Below are positions 28,091-36,109 of a DNA stretch of 44,557 nt, piece after piece. The notes beneath the pieces are model-generated. The model saw only the letters and a program-made list of their open reading frames with translations, did no database searches and was not told where the DNA came from. The first letter of the stretch is position 1; every line of letters starts with the position of its first letter. The position numbers were made by a program, and so were the translations under genes. The stretch comes from an uncultured Paenibacillus sp. (lineage in GTDB: Bacteria > Bacillota > Bacilli > Paenibacillales > Paenibacillaceae), in the NCBI GenBank assembly GCA_927443375.1, contig CAKMKL010000172.1, positions 1 through 44,557 of the forward strand, in the 5' to 3' direction.

Positions 28091-28406
28091 TTTGACGCTT
28101 GTCGCCCTGGAGTTAACCGCTTTTATAGTGTTTACGGCATATGTGGTGCAGTACAGCCGCTATTTTATCGGTAACGGGCCGAAACGCACCTATAACCTCT
28201 TTCTCCGCAGTGTGTGGATCACTTACTCTACCGTGGCTTTGCTCTGTCTTAACCTGTTATGGGGCCGCATGAATATTGTTTTCGGCTACAACGTAGTCAG
28301 CATATCGAACACACTTAGAGAGTTTGTAATGATCCTTACACTGATTCTGCTTGTGTTTGCCGGACTAATGCACAAGGATTTGTGGGACAGCCACCATAAG
28401 GACTGA
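28077..28406 (+). CDS. Small integral membrane protein (three TM helices)
   Basis: A 109-residue protein with three hydrophobic stretches: DLTLVALELTAFIVFTAYVV (residues 4-23), ITYSTVALLCLNLLW (about 48-62) and FVMILTLILLVFAGL (about 83-98), and basic loops. Not recognised. ATG 28077 lies 9 nt after GGAG; an ATG three codons earlier is the alternative. It ends the three-gene operon. A membrane-perturbing or signalling role is only a guess from topology. Confidence 0.65.
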   Translation: MGIIDLTLVALELTAFIVFTAYVVQYSRYFIGNGPKRTYNLFLRSVWITYSTVALLCLNLLWGRMNIVFGYNVVSISNTLREFVMILTLILLVFAGLMHKDLWDSHHKD

Positions 28407-28447
28407 TTAGCCCGTCTGAAGCAGCGGTTTAATTGATTTATCCATGT

Positions 28448-28482
28448 AAAAAAACACCTGCCGGAGAAGTCTCCAGCGGGTG
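28448..28482 (-). terminator. Rho-independent terminator of the ArsR-SRPBCC operon
   Basis: CACCTGCCGGAG and CTCCAGCGGGTG pair over 12 positions with a single mismatch and one G-T wobble around an AAGT loop; on the minus strand seven T follow. It sits 30 bp after the SRPBCC stop. Confidence 0.85.
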
Positions 28483-28513
28483 CCTGTTGTGTGTACTGTG
28501 TCTAACCGATGTA

Positions 28514-29023
28514 CTAACGTATACTGGCCAAATGCTCAACCAGTCTGTTCCAGGTTTCCGTGATGCCTTGGAGCATGCCCATATCCATTACCTGCTTCAG
28601 GTCTTCGGGGGTTGCATAATCCGAGCGGCAAACGACCAATGTCCCGCTGTCCGTTTGGGTGAAGGTCAGTGTTACCAGCGTCTCTGCCAAATCTTCGTTC
28701 ACATTGCCCTCGGCATCAGAGAAATAATCAACATAGACAATCTTCTCGGGTTCGATGATCTCGCGGTACACGCCCTTGCCCCAGGATTCCATTCCATAGA
28801 AATCGCCCTGATTCTTGTCCTCGCATTTCATACAGTAATGCCAGACTCCGCCTTCGCGGAAATCGATATGGCATACCGGAAGACTCCAGCCGCGCGGCCC
28901 CCACCAGTGCTTCAGATGCTCCGCCTGTGAGAATGCCTGAAATACCAGCTCACGCGGAGCCTTGAATTCACGTTCAAGAATAAGCGATTTGTCCTCTACT
29001 CTGGATACCATTTGATTCGTCAT
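28514..29023 (-). CDS. SRPBCC/AHSA1-domain protein
   Basis: A 169-residue START-like fold protein: LILEREFKAPRELVFQAFSQ, HLKHWWGPRGW (the conserved W-W-G-P motif), FREGGVWHYCM and a C-terminal helix TETWNRLVEHL. AHSA1-type proteins bind hydrophobic ligands in a deep cavity; the ligand is unknown. The start overlaps the ArsR stop by 4 bp (ATGA), the common ArsR-SRPBCC operon in Firmicutes, where the regulator usually controls the pair. Confidence 0.92.
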   Translation of the reverse strand: MTNQMVSRVEDKSLILEREFKAPRELVFQAFSQAEHLKHWWGPRGWSLPVCHIDFREGGVWHYCMKCEDKNQGDFYGMESWGKGVYREIIEPEKIVYVDYFSDAEGNVNEDLAETLVTLTFTQTDSGTLVVCRSDYATPEDLKQVMDMGMLQGITETWNRLVEHLASIR

Positions 29024-29361
29024 TTGCCCTCATCCTCTCTGATTGCATGAAATGTCTGTAAGTAATCATCCAGGCGGTCCAATCTGTCCTCCCATAGTAC
29101 ACGGTAGTTCTCCAGCCAATCATCCAGTTCCCGGAAAGGAGCCGGGCACAGACTGTAGATTCTGCGGTTGGCATCGACCTTGGACTCCACGATTCCGGCC
29201 TCGCTTAAAACCCGCAAATGCTTAGAGGCTTGGGGCTGCCGAATCTGCAGCTGCCGGGCGATTTCGCCTACAGTGAGCGGATGCCCGCGCAGCAGTTCAA
29301 CCATCTGCAGGCGGTTAGGTTCGGCCAAGGCACTCATAACCGTTGCATTCATATTCATCAT
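29020..29361 (-). CDS. ArsR-family transcriptional repressor
   Basis: A 113-residue winged-helix protein: ALAEPNRLQMVELLRGHPLT, VGEIARQLQIRQPQASKHLR (recognition helix), then the wing AGIVESKVDANRRIYSL. No metal-binding Cys cluster (ELCVCD) is present, so the signal is unlikely to be a thiophilic metal. A palindrome lies between the -35 and -10 of its likely promoter (29396-29425), fitting autorepression. The 4-bp overlap with the SRPBCC gene indicates coupled translation. Confidence 0.93.
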   Translation of the reverse strand: MMNMNATVMSALAEPNRLQMVELLRGHPLTVGEIARQLQIRQPQASKHLRVLSEAGIVESKVDANRRIYSLCPAPFRELDDWLENYRVLWEDRLDRLDDYLQTFHAIREDEGK

Positions 29362-29395
29362 CCATTCGTTTGCGGTGCTTTTTTTTGCTGATTAC

Positions 29396-29425
29396 AATAT
29401 ACCACAAAAGGAATATTCCTGTAAA
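29396..29425 (-). promoter_or_regulatory. Promoter with palindromic operator of the ArsR-SRPBCC operon
   Basis: On the minus strand TTTACA (29425-29420) and TATATT (29401-29396) are 18 bp apart. The perfect palindrome GGAATATTCC (29410-29419) fills the start of the spacer, and a second AAAGGAATATT copy lies at 29423-29433. A repressor bound here would block RNA polymerase. Confidence 0.6.
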
Positions 29426-29431
29426 GGAATA

Positions 29432-29581
29432 TTAAAAACAGACCTCCAGCAGATTATGGCCGATATATCCGCTCGCTCCGGTTAAGGCGATGGCCGCTCT
29501 CCGGCCGGTGCCTTCACTCCCTGTGACTGGTTCAGGCCTGTTCTCTTTTGTTAACTCTATTGCAGTTCTGGGTGAATTCAT
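29432..29581 (-). pseudogene. Remnant of an NAD-dependent epimerase/dehydratase N-terminus
   Basis: A 49-codon frame ends in AAIALTGASGYIGHNLLEVC plus one residue and a stop. The Rossmann signature TGASGYIGxNLL is that of nucleoside-diphosphate-sugar epimerases and related SDRs, which are normally about 300 residues; here the protein stops right after the first beta-alpha unit. The rest is missing, so it is read as a truncated relic whose 3' end was lost where the ArsR promoter now begins. The 5' part (PVTGSEGTGRR) looks like non-family sequence. Confidence 0.55.
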
Positions 29582-29729
29582 CGATTATCCCTGCTCCCAT
29601 TAATGATAGATATGACCGAACTAAGCATCGTGCTGTTCAGTACCCTTATCCGCGCTGCTTCAACCGTAATTGCTGAAAAGCACCTGCGTATCCTGCGCGA
29701 TAGGTATGGATGCAGAGATGGAGAGGGCT

Positions 29730-31013
29730 TTAAACGCTGTGTTTTCTCAGAACATGAAACAATACGATTTCAAGCTGGAACAGCCCGCTGTCATAAGCGA
29801 TCTGAAGCAGCCCGCCCCACTCGCTGACGGTTTGCCGGATGTTCTGGAGTCCGATGCCGTGAGGACGTGGACCGGGTTTCGTCGAAGAGATCTCACCGCG
29901 GCTGCCGGTGCGGATTTCATGTGCAAAGGGATTACGGATTCTGATAAACAGGCTGTCGTTGAGATAATTCATCTCTATACTGACATATCGTTCCGGGAGA
30001 GAGGGTTCCCCGCAGGCTTCGATCGCATTATCCAGGGCGTTGCCGAGAATGACGCAGATTACGGAGGCATCCAGCTCCAGCTGCGGCGGAATTGAAAGCT
30101 CTAGGCTGAAGCTGATCTGATGCTCTGCTGCGGCCTGCTTCTTGTAGTTGACGATAGAGTCGATGACCGGATTTCCGGTATCACAGCCGCCCGGAGGATA
30201 GACTAGTTTGCCGAGCAGACGGTCGAGTTCAGCTGCGGAGGGGTGTTCATCACCGGAGTGCAGCCTGGCGCGCAGGCCCAGGAGAATATTTTTGAAATCA
30301 TGCTGGAATTTGAAAGCCTCCTCCTGATGGTCCCGGGTCATGAGATACTGATGTACGTAATAGGTATTCTGCTGTTCCACCAGCTGCCTTCTGGTCTTCT
30401 CAGATTGCACGTACATGGCATGGTCGCTGAGCACAAAAATCAGCAGGTTTATCGCCAGCAGCAAGGTGGGGACTATGGGAAACAGGTTCGGATAGACCTG
30501 GAAGAACAAGCTTTCCGATAGCCGGATCAAGGCGAATATACTCAACATAGGACAGAGGAGCAGGATCATCAGGTACCCCCCGGCGGGGCGGCCGTGCCCG
30601 TCCCCCTTGGTGATACGCAACAGGAGGAGAACCAGTGACAAGGCGATCAGCTTGGAAAGAAGGAGGTTGGCTATATATCCGGTGTCTGTATAGGCATAGG
30701 GCATAACGGCTTCGCTGAGCACAAGCAGGGCGGTGATAAACAGAACGCAATATATCCGCCGTATCCATTCGCCACGGTAGAGCAGCGAAAACAGAATGGT
30801 GAGCCCTACGTTCGCTGCAAGAAGAAGCAGGCCTGGAAATGAACTGTGATGCAGGGCGAGATTGCACGCCATGTAAAGGAAACTGCTCAGCACAACCGGC
30901 CGTTGTCCCGCCAGACGGCAGGTGAGGAAGCGGCTAAAGAAATAATGAAGAATAACCGGAACAAGGGGGAAGGTCAGCAGGTAGACAAGCTCTTCCCGCA
31001 GCATGGTGTTCAT
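29730..31013 (-). CDS. GHKL-type sensor histidine kinase (AgrC/NatK-like)
   Basis: A 427-residue kinase. The first 200 residues hold about six transmembrane helices, with no extracellular domain. The dimerisation helix has FKFQHDFKNILLGLRARL (phospho-His in QHDFKN), the ATPase domain has ILGNALDNAIEACGE (N box) and PHGIGLQNIRQTVSEWGG (G box). It pairs with the LytTR regulator encoded just upstream, whose stop overlaps its start by 4 bp. Such kinases respond to peptides or membrane stress. The divergent ABC transporter suggests a drug or ion efflux circuit like NatK-NatR-NatAB. Confidence 0.9.
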   Translation of the reverse strand: MNTMLREELVYLLTFPLVPVILHYFFSRFLTCRLAGQRPVVLSSFLYMACNLALHHSSFPGLLLLAANVGLTILFSLLYRGEWIRRIYCVLFITALLVLSEAVMPYAYTDTGYIANLLLSKLIALSLVLLLLRITKGDGHGRPAGGYLMILLLCPMLSIFALIRLSESLFFQVYPNLFPIVPTLLLAINLLIFVLSDHAMYVQSEKTRRQLVEQQNTYYVHQYLMTRDHQEEAFKFQHDFKNILLGLRARLHSGDEHPSAAELDRLLGKLVYPPGGCDTGNPVIDSIVNYKKQAAAEHQISFSLELSIPPQLELDASVICVILGNALDNAIEACGEPSLPERYVSIEMNYLNDSLFIRIRNPFAHEIRTGSRGEISSTKPGPRPHGIGLQNIRQTVSEWGGLLQIAYDSGLFQLEIVLFHVLRKHSV

Positions 31014-31744
31014 TGCAAAGCCCCCCTAAAGCTGAGATAAGCTCTGCGGACAGCGGCGCTGTGCTTGTTGCTGACCGGCAGCTCCCCTCCGGTAATAAGT
31101 TTGACCCGCTTACCGCTGATCTCACTGATGTAGTGAAAGTTCACGATGTAGGACTGGTGAATACGGATGAAATTACCGGAGGGAAGCTTGCGCTCTTCCT
31201 CCTTGAGCATGCCATAGTATTGAATTTCACCATCCCTCAGGATCAGCGTAATCCGTCTGATACTGCTCTCGAGATAGACAATATCCCGGTAAGAGACCAG
31301 CAGCTCTTTTCCTTTTTGCTGAACGGGCAAGAATTGGGCCTGACCCTGGCGGTGTATCCGGATTGCCTTCTGCAGCGCAGGGACAAGCTTATGCAGGAAT
31401 GCTTGCGGCTCTACCGGCTTCCTGATAAAGCCCGACGGCCGCACATCAAACAGCTGCAGATGATATTGTTCATGGCTGGAGATATAAATCAGTTGTGTCC
31501 AGTCATTCCCGTCATCTTGCCTCAGGATCTGCCCCGCTGTAATTCCGTCCATTCCCCCCAGTTCAATATCCATAAATATCAGATCATAGCGGCAGCCGCT
31601 CTGCAGGTCCCGGGCAAAGGCTTCTCCGCTGTAATAGAGGGCTATTTCCAGTTCCTCTGGAACTTTATCTCCCGTATCAAGAATAAGCTGCTCTATCAGC
31701 CCCGCTGTCTGCGGGTCATCGTCACAAACGGCGATATGAATCAT
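31010..31744 (-). CDS. LytTR-family response regulator
   Basis: A 244-residue regulator. The receiver domain has AVCDDDPQ, the phospho-acceptor in YDLIFMDIELGGMDG and the Lys of GFIRKPVEP. The C-terminal LytTR DNA-binding domain follows (IVYLESSIRRITLILRDGEI, GNFIRIHQSYIVNFHYI, LPVSNKHSAAVRRAY). ATG 31744 is chosen for CGGAGTGA upstream; a longer frame to 31813 lacks a site. LytTR regulators bind paired direct repeats about 21 bp apart, and such a pair lies at 31825-31860, between this gene and the ABC transporter. Confidence 0.92.
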   Translation of the reverse strand: MIHIAVCDDDPQTAGLIEQLILDTGDKVPEELEIALYYSGEAFARDLQSGCRYDLIFMDIELGGMDGITAGQILRQDDGNDWTQLIYISSHEQYHLQLFDVRPSGFIRKPVEPQAFLHKLVPALQKAIRIHRQGQAQFLPVQQKGKELLVSYRDIVYLESSIRRITLILRDGEIQYYGMLKEEERKLPSGNFIRIHQSYIVNFHYISEISGKRVKLITGGELPVSNKHSAAVRRAYLSFRGALQ

Positions 31745-31824
31745 GTCTTCACTCCGTTTCACTTTACTTGCTCCATTATACATTTTCAGGGAAAAACAGA
31801 CTATAACGTTCATGGAGCCAGGCT

Positions 31825-31860
31825 GCTTAAAAATGACAATAACCCGCTTAAAAATGACAA
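31825..31860 (+). promoter_or_regulatory. Direct-repeat LytTR operator at the ABC transporter promoter
   Basis: GCTTAAAAATGACAA occurs twice, starting at 31825 and 31846: identical 15-mers with 21-bp spacing, two helical turns. A -10 (TATACT, 31871-31876) follows, with the second repeat covering the -35 position (TTAAAA, 31848-31853). This is the geometry of an activated LytTR-dependent promoter. Confidence 0.7.
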
Positions 31861-31958
31861 GCGAAGCCCGTATACTTTTCTCTCATGCTATGGTGGTTCT
31901 GCCGGCTCAGCAGTACAACGGCGTAACAGTATAACAGACCAGTGAAGGAGTGTTCCGC

Positions 31959-32879
31959 TTGAAACCATCCGTATTTGAAGCCAGGGGCTTAACCAAAACC
32001 TACAGATCTTCTTTTGCCCTCCAAAGTTTGGATATGACGATTAAGCAGGGAGACATTTATGGACTCATCGGAGAGAACGGGGCCGGAAAAAGTACACTGA
32101 TGAAAATAATAGGCGGCCTGGTGCACCCGGCAGGCGGAGAAATATCGCTGTTCGGGCAGCGGGGGAAGCATGAGCTGGTCAGGGCAAGGCGTCGGGTCGG
32201 ATTTCTGATCGAAACCCCGTCCCTTTATCCGCATATGAATGCCGGGGAGAATCTGACCTTCTATTGCCGGATATTCGGCATTCAAGAAAAGGCCAGGATT
32301 GGAGAGGTGCTGCAGTCTGTAGCATTAACGGATGCCGGAAGTAAACCAGCCTCCCAGTATTCGCTGGGCATGCGCCAGCGTCTTGGGCTGGCTATTGCGC
32401 TGCTCCATCATCCGGAGTTTCTGGTTCTGGACGAGCCTGTAAACGGGCTGGATCCCGTCGGAATTGTGGAGCTGCGGGAGATTCTGGTGCGGCTGGCGCG
32501 TGAGGAAGGGGTAACCATTCTGCTGTCCAGCCACATTCTCGGAGAGCTGCAGCAGCTCGCCACCAAATACGGCTTCATCCATAAAGGGAAACTGATTCAG
32601 GAAGTGTCAGCAAGTGAATTGCTGGAGTCCGCGCAGACGATGATCTCGGTAGCAACGCGCTTTCCGGCAGCGGCAGCTGAGGTGCTGAAACAGGAGCTGC
32701 AGCTAGACAAGATCAGTATCACCGGCTCTGGAACCGTTGAGATTCCCCGGGAGCAGGCAGACCTGGAGCAGCTGATGTCTGTTCTTCTGCGGCAGGGAAT
32801 TCCGGTTGACGGGATCCAGTTATCCGTACCGAATCTGGAACACTACTATTTGAAGCTGATCGGGGGCGGAGTGCAGTGA
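31959..32879 (+). CDS. ABC transporter ATP-binding protein (BcrA/NatA type)
   Basis: A 306-residue ATPase: LIGENGAGKSTLMKIIGGLV (Walker A, about residue 40), signature YSLGMRQRLGLAIAL and Walker B FLVLDEPVNGLDPVG, then LLSSHILGEL (switch His). The C-terminal extension is typical of BcrA/NatA subunits of drug or sodium exporters. The start is TTG 31959, 8 nt after AAGGAG; the in-frame GTG at 31950 overlaps that site. It is divergent from the LytTR regulator and likely controlled by it. Confidence 0.92.
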   Translation: MKPSVFEARGLTKTYRSSFALQSLDMTIKQGDIYGLIGENGAGKSTLMKIIGGLVHPAGGEISLFGQRGKHELVRARRRVGFLIETPSLYPHMNAGENLTFYCRIFGIQEKARIGEVLQSVALTDAGSKPASQYSLGMRQRLGLAIALLHHPEFLVLDEPVNGLDPVGIVELREILVRLAREEGVTILLSSHILGELQQLATKYGFIHKGKLIQEVSASELLESAQTMISVATRFPAAAAEVLKQELQLDKISITGSGTVEIPREQADLEQLMSVLLRQGIPVDGIQLSVPNLEHYYLKLIGGGVQ

Positions 32880-33673
32880 GGGATTTTTTGCGGGCAGAGC
32901 TTTATTATCTGAGAAAAGATACCGCGTTCAAGAGTATCAGTGCCACTTTTTTACTGGGGTGTATCTTCCTGATTATAATCATCGGCACCAAGGGCGGATA
33001 TGAGCTGGACAATGCTGTGCAGCCGCTTAGCATCGCCGCGCAATTTTCCCTGTTCCTGTATCTTATCATCCCGCTGCATGCCTGCTTTTTCGCCACGGAA
33101 GGCTTTGAACACGGTTCGATACAGAACATTATTGCCGCAGGTCGGAGCCGCAGGTCGTATTTCATGGGCAAGTATATGCTGGAGATTCTGGCGGTCTGCT
33201 GGTGGCTGCTGCAATTATTCGGGCTGTTCTATCTTCTTTATCTGGCTGCAGCGCTCGTCACCGGGGCGCGGATCGGAAATGAAAGCTTTGGGGAAGACTT
33301 CAGCATGGCAGTGAGGGCCATCGGGTTTAATATATTATATCTGGCCGCTTACGCCGCTGCAGTCATGATGCTGGGCATGCTGATGCGCAAGGCGTCTTCT
33401 GCTGTAGTGGCAACGTTTTTCTTTATTTTTGGCAATTTACTGCTGTCGGGTTATCTGAAGGATTCCTCCTCACGGCTGCTGCGGGCCGTATCCGATTATT
33501 CGCTCATGACGCAGATTATGAAATTCTCCGGAATGTATAGTGACGGTTCGCAGCGGGTCCTGCTATCGGGAACGGGGGATTATCTGCGGGCGGTGGCGGT
33601 TCCGCTCCTTGTTATCGCTGTCTGTCTTGCTGTAACCCTGATTTTTGTGGAGAAAAAAGATATTCAGTTATAA
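32876..33673 (+). CDS. ABC-2 type permease (BcrB/NatB type)
   Basis: A 265-residue membrane subunit with about six helices, including FLLGCIFLIIIIGTKGGYEL near the N-terminus, LFLYLIIPLHACFFATEGF and LLVIAVCLAVTLIFVEKKDI at the end. The motif FATEGFEHGSIQNIIAAGRS matches the cytoplasmic coupling region of ABC-2 permeases. GTG start overlaps the ATPase stop by 4 bp, so both subunits are translated together. The exported substrate cannot be deduced. Confidence 0.9.
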   Translation: MRDFLRAELYYLRKDTAFKSISATFLLGCIFLIIIIGTKGGYELDNAVQPLSIAAQFSLFLYLIIPLHACFFATEGFEHGSIQNIIAAGRSRRSYFMGKYMLEILAVCWWLLQLFGLFYLLYLAAALVTGARIGNESFGEDFSMAVRAIGFNILYLAAYAAAVMMLGMLMRKASSAVVATFFFIFGNLLLSGYLKDSSSRLLRAVSDYSLMTQIMKFSGMYSDGSQRVLLSGTGDYLRAVAVPLLVIAVCLAVTLIFVEKKDIQL

Positions 33674-33721
33674 TGAATTTCATGAGGCAACAAATCTGAA
33701 TAAATGAGGGAGGCAGGCCGG

Positions 33722-34711
33722 ATGAATGATCAGCAGAATACCGGGCAGCAGCTCGCCACCTTTGCCGGGGGCTGCTTCTGGTGTATGGTCAAGCCGTTTG
33801 ACGAGCTGCCGGGCATTGTCTCCGTGGTGTCCGGCTATACGGGCGGACATACCGGGAACCCGACATATGCTGAGGTCGGAACCGAGACTACCGGACATTT
33901 CGAGGCGGTACAGATTACCTTTGAGCCGGAGCTGTTTCCGTACACGCGTCTGCTAGACATCTATTGGCAGCTGATTGATCCGACAGACCGGGGCGGCCAA
34001 TTCATGGACCGGGGGAGTTCCTACCGGACGGCTATCTTCGTTCACAGTGAAGAGCAGCGGGTCCAGGCGGAGGCGTCCAAAGCCGCGCTTCAGGCAGAGA
34101 AGCGGTTCAAGTCTCCGGTTGTGACAGAAATCCTGCCCGCTGCACCGTTTTATCCGGCTGAAGCGGAGCATCAGGACTACTATAAGACTCATCCGCTGGA
34201 TTATAAGCTGTATCTGAAGGGCTCCGGCCGGGGGGATTTCACCGAACTACATTGGAACGGGCGTGAAGACAAGGAACGTCTGCGTTCCCGGCTGACCGTT
34301 CTGCAATACGAAGTGACCCAGCATAAAGGGACGGAGCCTGCGTACGACAATCCGTACTGGAACCATTTTCAAGACGGTATTTATACCGATGTGCTGAATG
34401 GTGATCCGCTGTTCAGCTCCCGGGACAAGTTCGATTCAGGTACCGGCTGGCCCGCATTCACCTCACCGCTCGAACCGGGGCTGATCCGCAGGGAAGCGGA
34501 CTACAGCGGAGGCGGGGTGCGGACGTTGCTGCGGAGCAGGCTGAGCGGTGCTTACCTAGGGCAGTTGTCCTACGACGGTCCGGAGCCTTCGAAGCTGCAT
34601 TACCGGATTTATTCAGCCGCAATCCGCTTTGTTCCGAAGGGGGAGCTTGCTGTAAACGGGCTGGAGCGCTACCTGGGACTGTTTGCGGATGATAAGCCGG
34701 TGGAGGCGTAG
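33722..34711 (+). CDS. MsrA-MsrB fusion with a degenerate MsrB domain
   Basis: A 329-residue fusion. The MsrA part has the catalytic [16 protein letters not shown] (Cys18, Cys21), [25 protein letters not shown] and [10 protein letters not shown], all normal. The MsrB part is recognisable ([15 protein letters not shown]) but the catalytic motif RxCxN reads [11 protein letters not shown], with Arg295 in place of Cys and Tyr297 in place of Asn, and the LGHVF motif reads LGQLS. No Cys other than 18 and 21 occurs in the whole protein. It should therefore reduce only methionine-S-sulfoxide. ATG 33722 is chosen for GAGGGAGG at 8 nt. No other msr gene is in the window. Confidence 0.9.
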   Translation: MNDQQNTGQQLATFAGGCFWCMVKPFDELPGIVSVVSGYTGGHTGNPTYAEVGTETTGHFEAVQITFEPELFPYTRLLDIYWQLIDPTDRGGQFMDRGSSYRTAIFVHSEEQRVQAEASKAALQAEKRFKSPVVTEILPAAPFYPAEAEHQDYYKTHPLDYKLYLKGSGRGDFTELHWNGREDKERLRSRLTVLQYEVTQHKGTEPAYDNPYWNHFQDGIYTDVLNGDPLFSSRDKFDSGTGWPAFTSPLEPGLIRREADYSGGGVRTLLRSRLSGAYLGQLSYDGPEPSKLHYRIYSAAIRFVPKGELAVNGLERYLGLFADDKPVEA

Positions 34712-34815
34712 CATCAGCCTGGACTGTCCGGCCGCCCGGGTTTCTTTTTTGACTCATACTGTATAATAAAATTTAAAGCGTTAATTTTGCGTTTGTACAC
34801 TAAAGGAGTGACCCT

Positions 34816-35827
34816 ATGCATCTTGATCAGCAGAATGCAGGAGAACGGCTGAAAGTGATAACCGAGCAGCTGGCGGAAGAAATCACTGCACGCCAGTATG
34901 AACGACAGCCTGACCTAGAGCAAAGATTCGGTCCTTCCGGAAGAGCAAGAACAAAGCAGGATTCCTTATATCATTTGCGGTATCTGGCGCAGAGTGTAGC
35001 CCTGGAGAGTCCACTTCTGTTTATTAATTATATTGCCTGGCTGAAAGTCCTGCTTGCGCAGTACAAAATTACGGCCGAGGATTTACGGATCAATCTCGAT
35101 CTGATGAAGGAAGCGATAAGCGCCCGGGTAGAGCAGCCCGAAAGAGAGCTGATTCTGAGTTATCTGGAGATGGGCATATATCATACACGCGGGGAGGGGT
35201 GTCTGCCCTCCTTTCTTCAGCCTCAGAAGCCTTATTTCCAGGAGGCGGATGAGTATCTTCAGTTGCTTCTGGACGGAGAACGGCGTAAGGCTTCGGAGTT
35301 TGTACTGGGCTTATATAAGGACGGCATACCGATCCACGATATTTATCTGCATATCTTTCAGGAAACCCAATATGAGATTGGACGGCTGTGGCAGATGGGG
35401 CGCATTACAGTAGCCCAGGAGCATTACTGCACAGCCTGCACCCAGAGCATTATCTCCCAGCTCTATCCGCAATGGATCCGGGCACAGAATGGCAAGAAAA
35501 GACTGGTTGCGGTTGGTGTGGGTGAAGAGCTTCATGAAATTGGACTGCGGATGCTGGCTGATTTCTTTGAAATGGAAGGCTGGAATACCTTCTATCTGGG
35601 CTCCAATATGCCTGTAGAGGGCCTGATCCGACATTTGAAGGAGCGGCGCGGTTGCCCACGGCCTGAAATCGGGCAGTCTGAGCATCGGTGCGCAGTACTT
35701 TTCCCATTTGTGCGCGCTAATTGAACTTCATGCCAGAGCAGATGAATATGAGCTGGCCCTGCAGCAGCTGACTAAGCTTGGGCCTGCATACGAGGAAGCC
35801 TGCCGGGAGCTGGAAAACCTGCTGTAG
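34816..35827 (+). pseudogene. Disrupted gene: CarH-like B12-binding protein joined out of frame to an HPt domain
   Basis: The first frame (34816-35724) encodes a helical domain with W192-x9-E202-H203 (WQMGRITVAQEH), the motif of CarH/LitR-type adenosylcobalamin photoreceptor modules, then a Rossmann B12-binding domain with E-x-H-x-x-G (ELHEIG, His240). That domain stops at about residue 279 (HLKERR), half its normal length. From 35642 the +1 frame continues as the C-terminal half of a histidine phosphotransfer domain: AVAHGLKSGSLSIGAQYFSH (His codon at 35657), then a helix ending ELENLL and a stop at 35825. So a deletion removed the second half of the B12 domain and the start of an HPt domain and left a frameshift. 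No HTH domain is present at the N-terminus. Confidence 0.75.
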
Positions 35828-35841
35828 AAACAGGAATATTA

Positions 35842-35883
35842 GACCGGTATGCCCATTTTTCGGGGGCTGCCGGTCTTTTTTTT
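35842..35883 (+). terminator. Rho-independent terminator
   Basis: GACCGG (35842-35847) pairs with CCGGTC (35870-35875), with inner pairing between TGCCC and GGGGGC, followed by eight T. It ends the disrupted B12/HPt gene. Confidence 0.8.
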
Positions 35884-35966
35884 AGGCGCATGAACATATC
35901 AAGGCAGTAGAGACATATTATATAACGTGATTGCAGAAGAGGTATTGCTGCTTTTCTCTGACAATG

Positions 35967-36009
35967 TCTCAGCGATATATAGTGATTAGTCAACAGAATG
36001 TAGCTGAGA
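35967..36009 (+). promoter_or_regulatory. Candidate HutP RNA-binding array in a hairpin loop before hutP
   Basis: TCTCAGC (35967-35973) and GCTGAGA (36003-36009) form a perfect 7-bp stem. The 29-nt loop carries NAG triplets at 35980 (TAG), 35987 (TAG), 35994 (CAG) and 36001 (TAG), exactly 7 nt apart with 4-nt spacers. HutP recognises NAG triplets spaced this way. A T-run lies further on at 36045-36052 with only a weak stem before it. The rest of 35884-36109 shows nothing else I can support. Confidence 0.55.
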
Positions 36010-36109
36010 ATCAGGAGACAGACGTTTCCTAAGTTTCGGGTGCATTTTTTTTATGAGTCAATAACCAGGACACACCAATCAATGCCAAAGAATCGAGGAG
36101 AATTTCTGC

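Noticed and set aside
31013..31945. 310-codon plus-strand ORF opposite the LytTR regulator
   Set aside because: Receiver and LytTR domains are unmistakable on the minus strand; the plus frame also runs through the operator.
34749..34767. Promoter before the B12/HPt gene from TTGACT and TATAAT
   Set aside because: The two boxes are only 7 bp apart, so they cannot form one promoter; the TATAAT alone is not enough.
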